Shown here one piece after another: positions 9,045 through 17,812 of a DNA stretch of 64,000 nt. The notes beneath the pieces were generated by a model. The model was not told the DNA's origin and did no database searches. It worked only from the letters and a program-made list of their open reading frames with translations. The translations under genes were made by a program, and so were the position numbers. Numbering within the stretch: position 1 is the stretch's first letter; every line of letters starts with the position of its first letter. Origin of the DNA: Dyadobacter sp. LHD-138 (GTDB lineage Bacteria; Bacteroidota; Bacteroidia; Cytophagales; Spirosomataceae); the NCBI RefSeq assembly GCF_030929615.1, contig NZ_JAVFVU010000029.1:80773-144772 (forward strand). The letters run 5' to 3'.

Positions 9045-9815
9045 ATGCAGCTTAATTATAAAAAGATTGGCGAAACCGGTAAACCGCTGGTTATCCTGCA
9101 TGGTGTTTTCGGCTTTTTGGATAACTGGCTTACCATTGGTAAAACAATTTCAGAGCAAGGTTTTATTGTTTATCTCGTTGACCAGCGGCACCACGGCCGT
9201 TCACCGCACGAAGGTGCGCTGGACTTCCCTACCCTGGCCGCAGATCTGAAAGAATTTATCGAACAACAGCATCTGACATCACCGATTCTGATCGGGCATT
9301 CCATGGGCGGGAAAACGGTTATGGAATATGCGGTAAATTACCCTGATACGTTCGAAAAACTGGTCGTTGTCGATATTGGGCCCAAGCAATATCCGATTCA
9401 TCATACCAGACTATTGCAGGGACTCAATGCCTTGCCGGTCGAAGAAATTGAAAACCGCCAGCAGGCCGATGACATTTTGAGCACCTATGAGCCCATTTTA
9501 TCGGTAAGACAGTTTCTTTTGAAAAATCTTTACAGAAAAGAAGAGGGTGGTTTTGACTGGCGTTTCAATTTACCCGTATTGACACGGGATATGGCCAATG
9601 TTGGGGCGCCAATCCGGACAACGAAACCGGTTGAGACGTCGGCTCTTTTTATCCGTGGAGAAAAATCGGATTATGTTCTGGATGAAGACTGGGATGGAAT
9701 TTTAAAAATATTCCCGAACGCAAAACTGGAAACCATAACCAATGCAGGTCACTGGATCCAGGCGGAGCAGCCAAAAGCTTTTGTTGAGTGTTTGCTGGCT
9801 TATCTTAACGCATAA
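9045..9815 (+). CDS. alpha/beta-fold hydrolase (YbfF-like esterase)
   Basis: A 256-residue cytoplasmic alpha/beta hydrolase. The oxyanion region is ILHGVFGFLDNW near residue 18, the nucleophile elbow is GHSMGG with Ser86, and the catalytic histidine is in NAGHWIQAE (His236); an aspartate in the SDYVLDEDWDG region near residue 205 could complete the triad. DQRHHGRSPHEG is typical of the YbfF esterase branch. The substrate is probably an acyl ester or thioester, but this cannot be fixed from sequence. The gene stands alone, convergent with the following lipoprotein. Confidence 0.88.
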   Translation: MQLNYKKIGETGKPLVILHGVFGFLDNWLTIGKTISEQGFIVYLVDQRHHGRSPHEGALDFPTLAADLKEFIEQQHLTSPILIGHSMGGKTVMEYAVNYPDTFEKLVVVDIGPKQYPIHHTRLLQGLNALPVEEIENRQQADDILSTYEPILSVRQFLLKNLYRKEEGGFDWRFNLPVLTRDMANVGAPIRTTKPVETSALFIRGEKSDYVLDEDWDGILKIFPNAKLETITNAGHWIQAEQPKAFVECLLAYLNA

Positions 9816-9840
9816 TATACTTATCAAATAAAATTTCGCC

Positions 9841-9882
9841 ATTCCCGGGGCATAGGTCCCAATCAACCTGTACCCCGGGAAT
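9841..9882. terminator. bidirectional terminator
   Basis: ATTCCCGGGG (9841-9850) pairs perfectly with CCCCGGGAAT (9873-9882), and inner bases extend the stem with mismatches (9851-9857 with 9866-9872). It sits exactly between the convergent hydrolase and lipoprotein genes. Confidence 0.72.
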
Positions 9883-9889
9883 ACTGTAT

Positions 9890-10318
9890 TTATTTCCGCA
9901 CATATTTACTCCTTGGCGTCTGGCATTTCGAGATAATCATTTCATTGCCTTTCATTTCAATATCCCATACCGGACAGGAACCGCAAAATACCTGCGAACA
10001 ATCCTCGGTATAATTAACAGGCTGCTGCGGTATGATTTCAAATTTTTTATTATTGATATTCAGAGCCGCCGGAGAACAGCAGTTTGCCTTTTCATGTTCA
10101 TTCAGGATAACCCCGTCAGAACGAAAAATGATATATTCCGGCTGCACAACATTGGCCGCCTGCCAAACCTGTTTTCCATTAACCGTTTGCTCAGTCTCAG
10201 TCAAAAGCCATTTCCCCGGTAAGGACTGAGTCAACAAGTCCATGGGCACAGAATCCGCATCATCCTTACAATTCAACAGTGTTAACAAAAATAGAGAAAA
10301 ATAAAGTAGTCGTTTCAT
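9890..10318 (-). CDS. small lipoprotein, lipocalin-like, paralogue of the next gene
   Basis: A 142-residue predicted lipoprotein: MKRLLYFSLFLLTLLNCKDD is a short signal peptide with the lipobox cysteine at residue 17, and acidic residues directly after it. The mature part has a strand pattern like bacterial lipocalin-like lipoproteins (LPGKWLLTETEQ, IIFRSDGVILNE) and contains a CC pair plus several other cysteines. It is clearly related to the neighbouring 10409-10819 gene: both share the signal peptide, the GKW..TE block, the FxxDGVxLN block, the CC pair and a KYVR end. No function is known. Confidence 0.72.
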   Translation of the reverse strand: MKRLLYFSLFLLTLLNCKDDADSVPMDLLTQSLPGKWLLTETEQTVNGKQVWQAANVVQPEYIIFRSDGVILNEHEKANCCSPAALNINNKKFEIIPQQPVNYTEDCSQVFCGSCPVWDIEMKGNEMIISKCQTPRSKYVRK

Positions 10319-10408
10319 CGCTTGCTTTTTAAAATAAATTCATTCGCCCCAGGAGTAGATAAAACATACTCACCCCTTCTCATTACGTCTTTACAAATCA
10401 AAATTGGG

Positions 10409-10819
10409 TCAATATCTTACATACTTGACTCTTTTCTGATCACCAACAATCATTACATCACCGCCAACTTCAACGGGTAATGGCGGAGTCTCTCCGCAAA
10501 GGATGGTTAGACAAGGATAAGAATTAACACCCGTTGATTTAATATTGAACAAGGCTCCATTAATTCGTAACGCCGAAGAAGGACAGCAGCCTGGCTCATT
10601 ATCCTTGTTCAGCATAACCCCGTCAAAACTGAAAGAGACATCACTCTGTTTTGCAAGAGCTATGGGCTGCCACTTTTTTTCACCTGCCACAATTTCTTCG
10701 GTCTCTATCGAATGCCATTTACCGATAACCAGCTTTAATATTTCACTTTCATCAGCCTTATTATCCTTACAATTCGACAGAAATAGCAGAAATAACAAAA
10801 AGTAAAGTAGCCGTTTCAT
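10409..10819 (-). CDS. small lipoprotein, paralogue of the downstream gene
   Basis: A 136-residue predicted lipoprotein with signal MKRLLYFLLFLLFLSNCKDN (lipobox cysteine 17). The mature part follows the same plan as its 142-residue neighbour: IGKWHSIETEEIV, FSFDGVMLNKDN, a CC pair, and a KYVRY end. The sequence just before the start codon is also alike in the two genes, so the duplicated unit probably includes the leader. The 89-bp gap between them shows no terminator, so cotranscription is possible. Function unknown. Confidence 0.72.
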   Translation of the reverse strand: MKRLLYFLLFLLFLSNCKDNKADESEILKLVIGKWHSIETEEIVAGEKKWQPIALAKQSDVSFSFDGVMLNKDNEPGCCPSSALRINGALFNIKSTGVNSYPCLTILCGETPPLPVEVGGDVMIVGDQKRVKYVRY

Positions 10820-10888
10820 AGCTTTGCCTTTTTATTTACAGATTCACTTTTCCGGCAAATGGTTGGAAAGGGATCAAAAAAACAACTT

Positions 10889-11593
10889 ATGAGCCAATCT
10901 GACATAACCCTATACCTCATTCCCACCGTGCTTGCGGAAGGAACCAATGACCAGGTGCTAACGCCACAGATTAAAAATGTGATCGCCAATGTTGACGTCT
11001 TTTTTGTTGAAAACATAAGAACGGCACGCCGCTTTATCAGCAGTTTGAAATTGGGCAAAGTGATCGATAACATCACTTTTTATGAACTACATAAAGACAC
11101 GCCCCGTGGCGAAACCAGAGATCAGATTAAGGGGCTGACACAAAACGCCGGTGTAATTTCCGAAGCAGGCTGTCCGGGGGTTGCAGATCCGGGATCGGTT
11201 GCCGTTGACTTTGCTCACCAAATCGGTGTGAAAGTAGTGCCGCTGGTCGGGCCATCTTCTATTTTACTTGCGTTGATGGGATCGGGTATGAGCGGTCAGT
11301 CTTTCGTCTTTCACGGATACCTTCCCATTGACAAAGCTGAAAGAAAAACGACGATCAAGCAGCTTGAAACCGATGTCATTCAGAAAAACCAGACACAGAT
11401 TTTCATGGAAACACCTTTCCGTAACAACTCGTTTTTGGACGCTTTACTCGACATCTGCCAGATTGATACCCTGCTCTGTATCGCCGCCAACATTACTTCG
11501 GAAGATGAGTTTATTGAAACCCATCCGGTAAAATACTGGAAAAAGAACAAGCCCGATCTTCACAAGCAGCCAACCATATTTCTGATCGGATAA
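10889..11593 (+). CDS. RsmI-like SAM-dependent methyltransferase (tetrapyrrole methylase fold)
   Basis: A 234-residue protein of the tetrapyrrole-methylase fold, in the branch of RsmI, which methylates 2'-O of a 16S rRNA cytidine. LYLIPTVLAEGTNDQVL opens the domain, VFFVENIRTARRFI is typical, and the cofactor region is EAGCPGVADPGS followed by VVPLVGPSSILLALMGSG and GYLPIDKAERK. It is shorter than E. coli RsmI, as is common for a Bacteroidota variant. I use the ATG at 10889; an in-frame ATG at 10859 adds ten polar residues that the family lacks. A TAGCTTTG box at 10819-10826 may be its promoter. Confidence 0.83.
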   Translation: MSQSDITLYLIPTVLAEGTNDQVLTPQIKNVIANVDVFFVENIRTARRFISSLKLGKVIDNITFYELHKDTPRGETRDQIKGLTQNAGVISEAGCPGVADPGSVAVDFAHQIGVKVVPLVGPSSILLALMGSGMSGQSFVFHGYLPIDKAERKTTIKQLETDVIQKNQTQIFMETPFRNNSFLDALLDICQIDTLLCIAANITSEDEFIETHPVKYWKKNKPDLHKQPTIFLIG

Positions 11594-11736
11594 CCGAACA
11601 TAACAACCTCAAAATCAGCACACAATATAACATCCATAAAAGACTTCGTACCATTTTTCCAACCAACGGACGGAAACATGAATCTTGACTAGCAGTAGTT
11701 AATTAATTTTCAATGTACCAAAAGTTGTTTTAAGCT

Positions 11737-12453
11737 ATGAAAAAATGGATGATTTTAGGCGGATTAGTCCTGGCTTTCGGGATGTTTTCTTGTGATGATC
11801 AGGATGGCATGATCAGGTCAGGTGCTGTCTTCACGTCGGATTTCGAAAGGGACGCGGAAGACTGGACGGGGGCACTGGCCGAGTACGGTAAGGCAACGGA
11901 CACTTCCACAATCGAATTCAGGTTCAGGCGCACTGCATTACCGGCCCCGCTTGATGCGAAGAAAAATGGTTTAATGCTTCAGAGCCACAACCGGAGCGAC
12001 GATATGTTCATGTTCCTGAAAAAGAAAGTGACAGGATTAAAAGCAAATCAAACTTATAACGTTGTATTTGAAATTGATCTGGGAACAAACGCCCGGATTA
12101 ACGGCATTGGCGCAGGCGGGTCGCCCGGGAGCTCGGTGTATCTGAAAGCCGGCGCCTCGCCGAATGAGCCAATTGTAAAACTTGAAAATGATTTTTACAC
12201 CTTCAATCTCGACAAGGGTGCGCAGTCTGAAGGAGGCAAGGAGCTTTTTGTCTTGGGAAATATTGAAAACGGAATCGAAAAAGATGAATATAAAATTGTC
12301 AAACGCGATAACGTGACCAAACCTGTGGAAGTAAAAGCGAACGCAAACGGAGAGATCTGGCTGTGTATAGGAACTGATTCGGGTTATGAGGGATTAACAG
12401 TACTTTATTACGACAAAATTAAAACTTCAATTACTGAAAAGGTAATGAATTAG
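11737..12453 (+). CDS. tandem lipoprotein paralogue 1, function unknown
   Basis: A 238-residue predicted lipoprotein (signal MKKWMILGGLVLAFGMFSC, lipobox cysteine 19). The mature part is one globular domain shared with the two following genes: an opening FERDAEDWTGALAEYGKA, then FLKKKVTGLKANQTYNV, an ID.GTNAR block, VYLKAGASPNEPIVKLE, and an end IWLCIGTDSGYEG then YYDKI. The pattern (jelly-roll-like strands, an FExGxExW opening, a TYxVxFxIDxxT middle) suggests a carbohydrate-binding-like beta-sandwich, but I recognise no named family. It is first of three adjacent paralogues on the same strand. Confidence 0.7.
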   Translation: MKKWMILGGLVLAFGMFSCDDQDGMIRSGAVFTSDFERDAEDWTGALAEYGKATDTSTIEFRFRRTALPAPLDAKKNGLMLQSHNRSDDMFMFLKKKVTGLKANQTYNVVFEIDLGTNARINGIGAGGSPGSSVYLKAGASPNEPIVKLENDFYTFNLDKGAQSEGGKELFVLGNIENGIEKDEYKIVKRDNVTKPVEVKANANGEIWLCIGTDSGYEGLTVLYYDKIKTSITEKVMN

Positions 12454-12508
12454 TCAGTCGTCTCCATAATTTCGACTAGTTTTGTCTACTCAAAGCAATT
12501 TAATTTTG

Positions 12509-13207
12509 ATGAATAAATATTTGAAGTGGGCAAAACTAGTCATATTGATAAGCCTGTCCGCCTGCAACAGCGAGGAAAGAAATAATGTAAATCCTGTGCG
12601 GACGATGATCTCTGAATTCGAAACGGGTACAGAAAGCTGGACGGCGGACTATGCTTTGTACAACCGGGCGGATACCACAAAAATTGCATTTAAGATGGAA
12701 CGTGATTCCCTGCCAGCCGTTATCGACTCCACCAGATGGAGCCTGAGAATGGAGGGAAATAATGTTGGAGACAGCATTTTTATGTTTCTAAAAAAGAAGA
12801 TCGCAGGCCTGAATCCCGGTAAAACCTACAATGTTTCTTTTGATATAGACGTGGCAACCAATTATCCTGACTTGCCAAACGGAGCCGGAAAAACAATCAA
12901 CCTGAAAGCCGGGGCTTCCGCCACAGAACCCGTTAAAACTCCTTCTGACAAATTTTATTATAATTTATCCATCAAAAAAGGTCTTTGGGACCAGGATGGA
13001 GCCGAAATGTCTATTTTGGGTGATTTCACCAACACGGCGTTAAGATTTGTCTATGAAATGGTCAACCGAACCAGCCATTCAAAAAATATTACCGTAAAAC
13101 CCGACTCGACTGGAACAATCTGGGTTTGTGTGGGAGAAGATACCCGATACAAGGGAAAAACCGTTTTTTATTACGACAAAATAAAGGTCACGTTAACGGA
13201 ACAATAA
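12509..13207 (+). CDS. tandem lipoprotein paralogue 2, function unknown
   Basis: A 232-residue predicted lipoprotein (signal MNKYLKWAKLVILISLSAC, lipobox cysteine 19), with the same domain as its neighbours: FETGTESWTADYALYN, FLKKKIAGLNPGKTYNVSF, INLKAGASATEPV, IWVCVGEDTRYKG and YYDKIKV. The ATG at 12509 is preferred to a TTG at 12482, because that TTG overlaps a promoter-like TAGTTTTG (12477-12484) and the extra residues would spoil the signal peptide. If that box works, this gene can be transcribed apart from paralogue 1. Confidence 0.7.
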   Translation: MNKYLKWAKLVILISLSACNSEERNNVNPVRTMISEFETGTESWTADYALYNRADTTKIAFKMERDSLPAVIDSTRWSLRMEGNNVGDSIFMFLKKKIAGLNPGKTYNVSFDIDVATNYPDLPNGAGKTINLKAGASATEPVKTPSDKFYYNLSIKKGLWDQDGAEMSILGDFTNTALRFVYEMVNRTSHSKNITVKPDSTGTIWVCVGEDTRYKGKTVFYYDKIKVTLTEQ

Positions 13208-13237
13208 ATTAAGTAAGCCACAAGGGAATTGCAATAC

Positions 13238-13936
13238 ATGAAAAATTGGATATTATTCGGATGTTTGATCATAACGGTCTCTCTGGCTGCCTGCAAAAAA
13301 GCAGCGGACCCACTGCCTATCCTATTTTTCGACAGCACTTTTCAGACCGGAACAGACGATTGGGCGGGGGATTTTGCACTTTACAAAAGTGGTCAGGAAG
13401 ACGCCGTCAAGTTTTTGATCAAGCAGGACAAAATCCCGGAACGGACCGATAGCACGGCACTTGGATTAAGAGTAGAAGGCGTCAATACCGGCGACAGTCT
13501 GTTTTGGTTTATCAAAAGAAAAATCACGGGACTCAATCCGGAATTGACTTACAAAGTTGCTTACCGCATCAATCTGACGACGAGTTATACCGACACAGTC
13601 GGTGGAGCCGGGCAGATCACTTATATAAAAGCAGGCGCTTCCACGGCGGAGCCAAAAAAAGTCCTGGCTTCGGATTATTACAATATTTCTATAAAAAAAG
13701 GGTCGCTGGGTAAAAGCGGAACGGAAATGTTATATCTCGGCGATGCCGGCAATAATATCGACTCCGTGGCTTACAGAAGTATCGTCAGGGACAATGCCAA
13801 TCTGGCGGTCGAAGTAAAACCCAATGCAGCCGGGGAAATCTGGCTTTGCGTCGGCACGGAAACGACTTACAAGGGACGTATCCAGCTTTTCTTTGACAGG
13901 ATATATGCCGCCGTTAGCGAAAAAAGGACGCTATAA
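13238..13936 (+). CDS. tandem lipoprotein paralogue 3, function unknown
   Basis: A 232-residue predicted lipoprotein (signal MKNWILFGCLIITVSLAAC, lipobox cysteine 19). It repeats the domain of the two genes before it: FQTGTDDWAGDFALYK, FIKRKITGLNPELTYKVAY, ITYIKAGASTAEPKK, IWLCVGTETTYKG and FFDRI. The start at 13238 is an ATG three codons after a TTG that opens the longer frame. Only 30 bp separate it from paralogue 2, so the two are probably cotranscribed. Function unknown. Confidence 0.7.
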   Translation: MKNWILFGCLIITVSLAACKKAADPLPILFFDSTFQTGTDDWAGDFALYKSGQEDAVKFLIKQDKIPERTDSTALGLRVEGVNTGDSLFWFIKRKITGLNPELTYKVAYRINLTTSYTDTVGGAGQITYIKAGASTAEPKKVLASDYYNISIKKGSLGKSGTEMLYLGDAGNNIDSVAYRSIVRDNANLAVEVKPNAAGEIWLCVGTETTYKGRIQLFFDRIYAAVSEKRTL

Positions 13937-14012
13937 GCCCAGTTTGCAATCTGTTTCGTAACTTAGCAATTATATATAGCGGAAGTCTGCGCCTATTTTT
14001 ACGTTTGAAATA

Positions 14013-14651
14013 ATGATACAAATTAAATCTTTTGTCTTCAATCCTTTTTCTGAAAATACCTATTTGCTGTACGATGAGACCGGCGAAGCGGTTATTATCG
14101 ATCCGGGATGCTATGACAAAGCTGAGTACAAACAACTTTACGACTTCATCGAAAACAATGCGCTGAAACCTGTTCGGATCATCAATACGCATGCACATAT
14201 TGACCATGTGCTGGGTGTGGCGGCAATCAAAGCGAAATATAATATCCCATTTTCCCTGCATAAGATTGACGAACCGCTTCTCAAAGCCGTAAAAACATAC
14301 GCTTCCAACTACGGTTTTGCAGGGTTTGACGAGCCTGAGATCGATTCCTATTTTGATGAAGGCGATACCGTAACTTTTGGAAATTCCTCACTTCGGTTGC
14401 TTTTTGTACCGGGCCACGCGCCGGGGCATGTCGCTTTTGTAAACGATGAGCAGCAGTTTGTGATCGGCGGCGATGTACTTTTCAGACAAAGTATAGGACG
14501 TACCGATTTACCCGGCGGCGATTTCGAAACGCTAATTGACAGCATCAAAACCAAACTTTTTACGCTGGCGGATGGTTACACTGTTTACGCAGGCCACATG
14601 CAGCCGACAACGATTGGTTACGAGAAAAAAAATAATCCGTTTTTGAAATAA
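14013..14651 (+). CDS. MBL-fold metallo-hydrolase, glyoxalase II-like
   Basis: A 212-residue metallo-beta-lactamase-fold hydrolase. The metal site is HAHIDH with His60, His62, Asp64 and His65; a third ligand histidine is in PGHAPGHV, the bridging aspartate is in IGGDVLF, and a last histidine lies in the AGHMQPTT segment. The gene order and size fit the short glyoxalase II-like family that hydrolyses acyl-glutathione or other thioesters; Bacteroidota usually lack glutathione, so the true substrate is uncertain. A TACGTTTG sits only 5 bases before the start and is probably not its promoter. Confidence 0.9.
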   Translation: MIQIKSFVFNPFSENTYLLYDETGEAVIIDPGCYDKAEYKQLYDFIENNALKPVRIINTHAHIDHVLGVAAIKAKYNIPFSLHKIDEPLLKAVKTYASNYGFAGFDEPEIDSYFDEGDTVTFGNSSLRLLFVPGHAPGHVAFVNDEQQFVIGGDVLFRQSIGRTDLPGGDFETLIDSIKTKLFTLADGYTVYAGHMQPTTIGYEKKNNPFLK

Positions 14652-14732
14652 AATTTGCCTCACAAAAGTAATACCGGTTAACATCGACACGCCTTTTGTG
14701 AACAGTACCCAAACCCTGTATTGAAAATTACA

Positions 14733-15434
14733 ATGTTTCTTCGACATATTCCCAACGCGCTCACCTGTCTTAATCTGCTTTGCGGATGTCTGGGCGTAGT
14801 GGAGGCGTTTCACAATAATATTCTTTTATCCTGCTGGCTTATCGGCATCGCCCTCGTTTTTGATTTTTTTGACGGGTTTGCGGCCCGGCTTTTAAAGGTA
14901 AGTTCTCCTATTGGACGGGACCTGGATTCTTTGGCCGATATGGTTACTTTCGGACTTTTGCCGTCGATCATTATTTATCAATTGCTGATGCAGAGCATTC
15001 CAGACCTGATGGGTATCTGGAAAGCCTACCCTGCCTTTTTAATTGCCATTTTTTCGGCAATCCGTCTGGCTAAATTCAACAATGATCCGCGCCAAAGTGA
15101 TTCCTTTATTGGTGTACCTACACCGGCAAATGCATTACTGATCGCCTCACTCCCGATTATTATTTCACAGGATGAAAGCTGGAAACCGCTGATTGTCAAC
15201 ACCAATAACCTGTTGATATTAACCGTGGTTATGTCTTACCTGTTGGTGGCTGAAATAAAACTGCTTGCTTTGAAGTTCAAATCTTTTGGCTGGCAGGGAA
15301 ATGAATTGCGCTATACGTTCATGATTCTTACGGTGCTGCTGCTGGCATTTTTCAAAATCCTGGCTATTCCACTGATATTAATCGTCTACCTCAGTTTATC
15401 GGTTACCGCCAATCTTGTGAAAAAGAACGCCTGA
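14733..15434 (+). CDS. pssA: CDP-diacylglycerol--serine O-phosphatidyltransferase
   Basis: A 233-residue integral membrane enzyme that makes phosphatidylserine from CDP-diacylglycerol and L-serine, the route to phosphatidylethanolamine. The CDP-alcohol phosphotransferase signature is complete: Asp44, Asp47, Gly48, Ala51, Arg52, Gly61, Asp65 and Asp69 lie in FDFFDGFAARLL...GRDLDSLAD. Six to eight hydrophobic helices are evident. The ATG at 14733 gives the family N-terminus (MFLRHIPNALTCLNLLCG); a TTG four codons earlier opens the longer frame but is less likely. No decarboxylase gene is adjacent. Confidence 0.9.
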   Translation: MFLRHIPNALTCLNLLCGCLGVVEAFHNNILLSCWLIGIALVFDFFDGFAARLLKVSSPIGRDLDSLADMVTFGLLPSIIIYQLLMQSIPDLMGIWKAYPAFLIAIFSAIRLAKFNNDPRQSDSFIGVPTPANALLIASLPIIISQDESWKPLIVNTNNLLILTVVMSYLLVAEIKLLALKFKSFGWQGNELRYTFMILTVLLLAFFKILAIPLILIVYLSLSVTANLVKKNA

Positions 15435-15580
15435 ATTGGTAACAAGAACTTTTTGTTGCAAATTTGTGCTCATTCCAACGGATTTTTTATTATATCAGTA
15501 AACTGACGTACAGTCTTTTGGGGTAAAAAAATTAAATTTCGCCTGGCAAAACCGGGCTTTTAGTACAAAATAAATTCTGC

Positions 15581-16582
15581 ATGACATTTTCGCGTATTAC
15601 CGGCCTTGGCTACTATGTTCCTGAAAACATTGTAACAAACAATGACCTGACAAAATGGATGGACACGTCCGACGAATGGATACAGGAACGCACCGGAATT
15701 AAAGAGCGCCGTTATTTTGAGTACGGAAAAGATACCAATTACAGCATGGCAGCGGCGGCTTCCAGGCAGGCACTGGAAAGGGCCGGTTTGACACCCGATG
15801 ATGTTGACGTAATTGTTTATGCCACCATAACACCGGATTATTTTTTCCCAGGATCTGCTTTTTTGATGCAGCGTGAGCTCAGAATGGACGGCAAACCGGT
15901 TTTTGATATTCGTCAGCAATGTTCGGGGTTTGTATATGCCCTGTCGATTGCCGATCAGTTCATCAAATCGGGCATGTATAAAACTGCGCTGGTGGTAGGC
16001 TCGGAAATTCAGTCATCCTGGATCGACAAAAGTACGGCGGGCAGGAACACGGCTGTTATTTTCGGTGATGGGGCGGGCGCGGCTGTCGTTCAGGCGACCC
16101 AGGATCCAAATCACCGCATTTTGTCCACACATTTACACGCTGACGGACGGTTCGCCGAAGATTTGTTCGTGCGTGAACCCGGCAGCAGCCGTGCGGGCAG
16201 GACAGCAACGACGGAAATGATTGAAGAAGGCGGCTTTAACGTACATATGAATGGGAATACCGTTTTCAAACATGCGATCGTACGTTTTGGGGAAGTAATC
16301 AACGAAGCGCTGGAAGCGAACGGCTTTCAGGCATCGGATGTAAACGTGCTGGTTCCGCATCAGGCCAATATCCGTATCAGCGATTACGTAAGACAACAAA
16401 TGGGGCTTTCCGAAGAACAGGTGGTCAATAACATTCAGCGTTTTGGCAATACTACGGCAGCTTCAATTCCCATTGCGATGGCAGAAGCCTGGGAAGAAGG
16501 CAGAATAAAAGAGGGTGATCTGGTGTGTCTGGCGGCTTTTGGAAGTGGTTTTACCTGGGCTTCGGCACTGATAAAGTGGTAA
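15581..16582 (+). CDS. fabH: 3-oxoacyl-ACP synthase III (FabH-like)
   Basis: A 333-residue ketoacyl synthase III that starts fatty acid synthesis by condensing an acyl-CoA with malonyl-ACP. The catalytic triad is readable: Cys114 in RQQCSGFVYAL, His260 in VPHQANIRIS, and Asn290 in FGNTTAASIP. TSDEWIQERTGIKERRY near residue 30 is the usual N-terminal block. Bacteroidota often have two FabH copies, and this one has a divergent middle (residues 190-225, RAGRTATTEMIEEGG), so a role in branched-chain or specialised lipid synthesis is possible. It stands alone, downstream of pssA. Confidence 0.9.
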   Translation: MTFSRITGLGYYVPENIVTNNDLTKWMDTSDEWIQERTGIKERRYFEYGKDTNYSMAAAASRQALERAGLTPDDVDVIVYATITPDYFFPGSAFLMQRELRMDGKPVFDIRQQCSGFVYALSIADQFIKSGMYKTALVVGSEIQSSWIDKSTAGRNTAVIFGDGAGAAVVQATQDPNHRILSTHLHADGRFAEDLFVREPGSSRAGRTATTEMIEEGGFNVHMNGNTVFKHAIVRFGEVINEALEANGFQASDVNVLVPHQANIRISDYVRQQMGLSEEQVVNNIQRFGNTTAASIPIAMAEAWEEGRIKEGDLVCLAAFGSGFTWASALIKW

Positions 16583-16705
16583 ATTTTATCAGAGGTTAAA
16601 AAAGGAGAGTTTTTTTGTAAATATAAGGAAATAGAAAAGTACATTTGTATCAGGGAAATGGATTGAAACAAATTCATTCTCCCTCTGCCACTCTCCTCCT
16701 CAATA

Positions 16706-17065
16706 TTAATACTGTCCCGTTGTCAGCATCACCAACGTGCAAGCTTCAATTGGTACGATATTTTTAGCAATTAAAATGTTTTCAAATTCGCGATTTTCTG
16801 TACCAGGATTGAAAATTACACGTTTTGGTTTTAGCGAAACAATATAATCGTAATAAATCGTTTGAATGGTTGGATTGATATATAAGGTAACCGTGTCAAT
16901 ATTTTCCCAGGCCAGAGGCTGAATATGGATTTCCTGACCTGCTGCAAGCCCTTTTCTACGGCCAAGCAGTAAAACAGAATATCCCTTCGCCTTTAGTTTT
17001 TGGGCCGCCAGGAACGAATATCTTGCCGGATTATCTGAAGCGCCAATGATGAGAGTATGTTTCAT
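16706..17065 (-). CDS. CoA-binding domain protein
   Basis: A 119-residue single-domain protein of the CoA_binding_2 type: a Rossmann-like fold with HTLIIGASDNPARYSFLA at the start, a second strand YSVLLLGRRKG, and RVIFNPGTENREFE near residue 92. Homologues bind CoA or nucleotides, but no activity is established. It is convergent with fabH with a 123-bp gap that shows no hairpin. Confidence 0.85.
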   Translation of the reverse strand: MKHTLIIGASDNPARYSFLAAQKLKAKGYSVLLLGRRKGLAAGQEIHIQPLAWENIDTVTLYINPTIQTIYYDYIVSLKPKRVIFNPGTENREFENILIAKNIVPIEACTLVMLTTGQY

Positions 17066-17215
17066 TTGATGGCTTTAATTAGAAAAAGAGATGAATAAAC
17101 CTTTTTTTGCCTTTTAAACGTTCAATAAAAGTATTAAGTCTTCAACGTTATAGTATTACTTAACAGTAACAATAAATTTAAAAAAGTTTTCAATTCAATA
17201 ATCGAATGTTAAACA

Positions 17216-17788
17216 ATGAATGAGCCAACGATAAGCCGGAGTTTTTGGAATGAGAAATGGGCTAAAATAAAGTTCGATGAAATCGAAAATCCGCCCCACT
17301 ATGAAGTTTCTAATTACGGAAGACTTAAAAGTTTTCAAAATAATCCTAAGGACGGTGCAATAATAAAGGGGTCAGTAATTCAGGGTTATCGCTCTTTGAA
17401 TATCCGCGCAGCCGGAGGCAAGACGATCAACAGATATGTACACAAACTGGTAGCCGAGTATTTTGTAGAGAAGACAAGTGACGAACATACTTTTGTAATT
17501 CACACGGATTTTGAAAAACAAAACAACTACTACGAGAATTTAAGATGGGTTACAAAAACAGAAATGATCGATCACAATCGTGAAAACCCTGCTTTTATCA
17601 ACCGTGTTATTCCACGCAGAACAAAAAATTACAAGCTGACAGAAAGCAAGGTTAGAATCATCAAGAAATTGCTTAAAAATGACAATAACCGTCTGAAAAT
17701 GATTGCAAAGCAATTTGGAATCACCCATACGCAATTGAACAGGATCCGGTCAGGAGAAAACTGGAAACATGTAACCATTGAGGACTAA
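17216..17788 (+). CDS. NUMOD4 / HNH-like homing-endonuclease-related protein
   Basis: A 190-residue protein. Residues 14-35 (KIKFDEIENPPHYEVSNYGR) match the NUMOD4 module seen in HNH homing endonucleases. Next comes an HNH-like core: VHKLVAEYFVE, HTDFEKQNNYYENLRWVT (the N..NLxWxT block). Residues about 140-188 form a helix-turn-helix-like DNA-binding tail (LKMIAKQFGITHTQLNRI). The usual first histidine pair is changed, so catalysis is uncertain. It is free-standing, not inside an intron or intein, and its A-rich codon use and AT-rich upstream region differ from its neighbours, which may mean recent transfer. It could be a phage-derived or regulatory relic. Confidence 0.72.
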   Translation: MNEPTISRSFWNEKWAKIKFDEIENPPHYEVSNYGRLKSFQNNPKDGAIIKGSVIQGYRSLNIRAAGGKTINRYVHKLVAEYFVEKTSDEHTFVIHTDFEKQNNYYENLRWVTKTEMIDHNRENPAFINRVIPRRTKNYKLTESKVRIIKKLLKNDNNRLKMIAKQFGITHTQLNRIRSGENWKHVTIED

Positions 17789-17812
17789 AAGTAAAATAAG
17801 CAACCGGTTATG

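Noticed and set aside
14000..14007. TACGTTTG as promoter of the metallo-hydrolase gene
   Set aside because: The box ends five bases before the ATG, so the transcript would start at or inside the start codon.
16640..16647. TACATTTG as a plus-strand promoter
   Set aside because: It matches the -7 box but points into the end of a minus-strand gene, with no plus-strand gene nearby.
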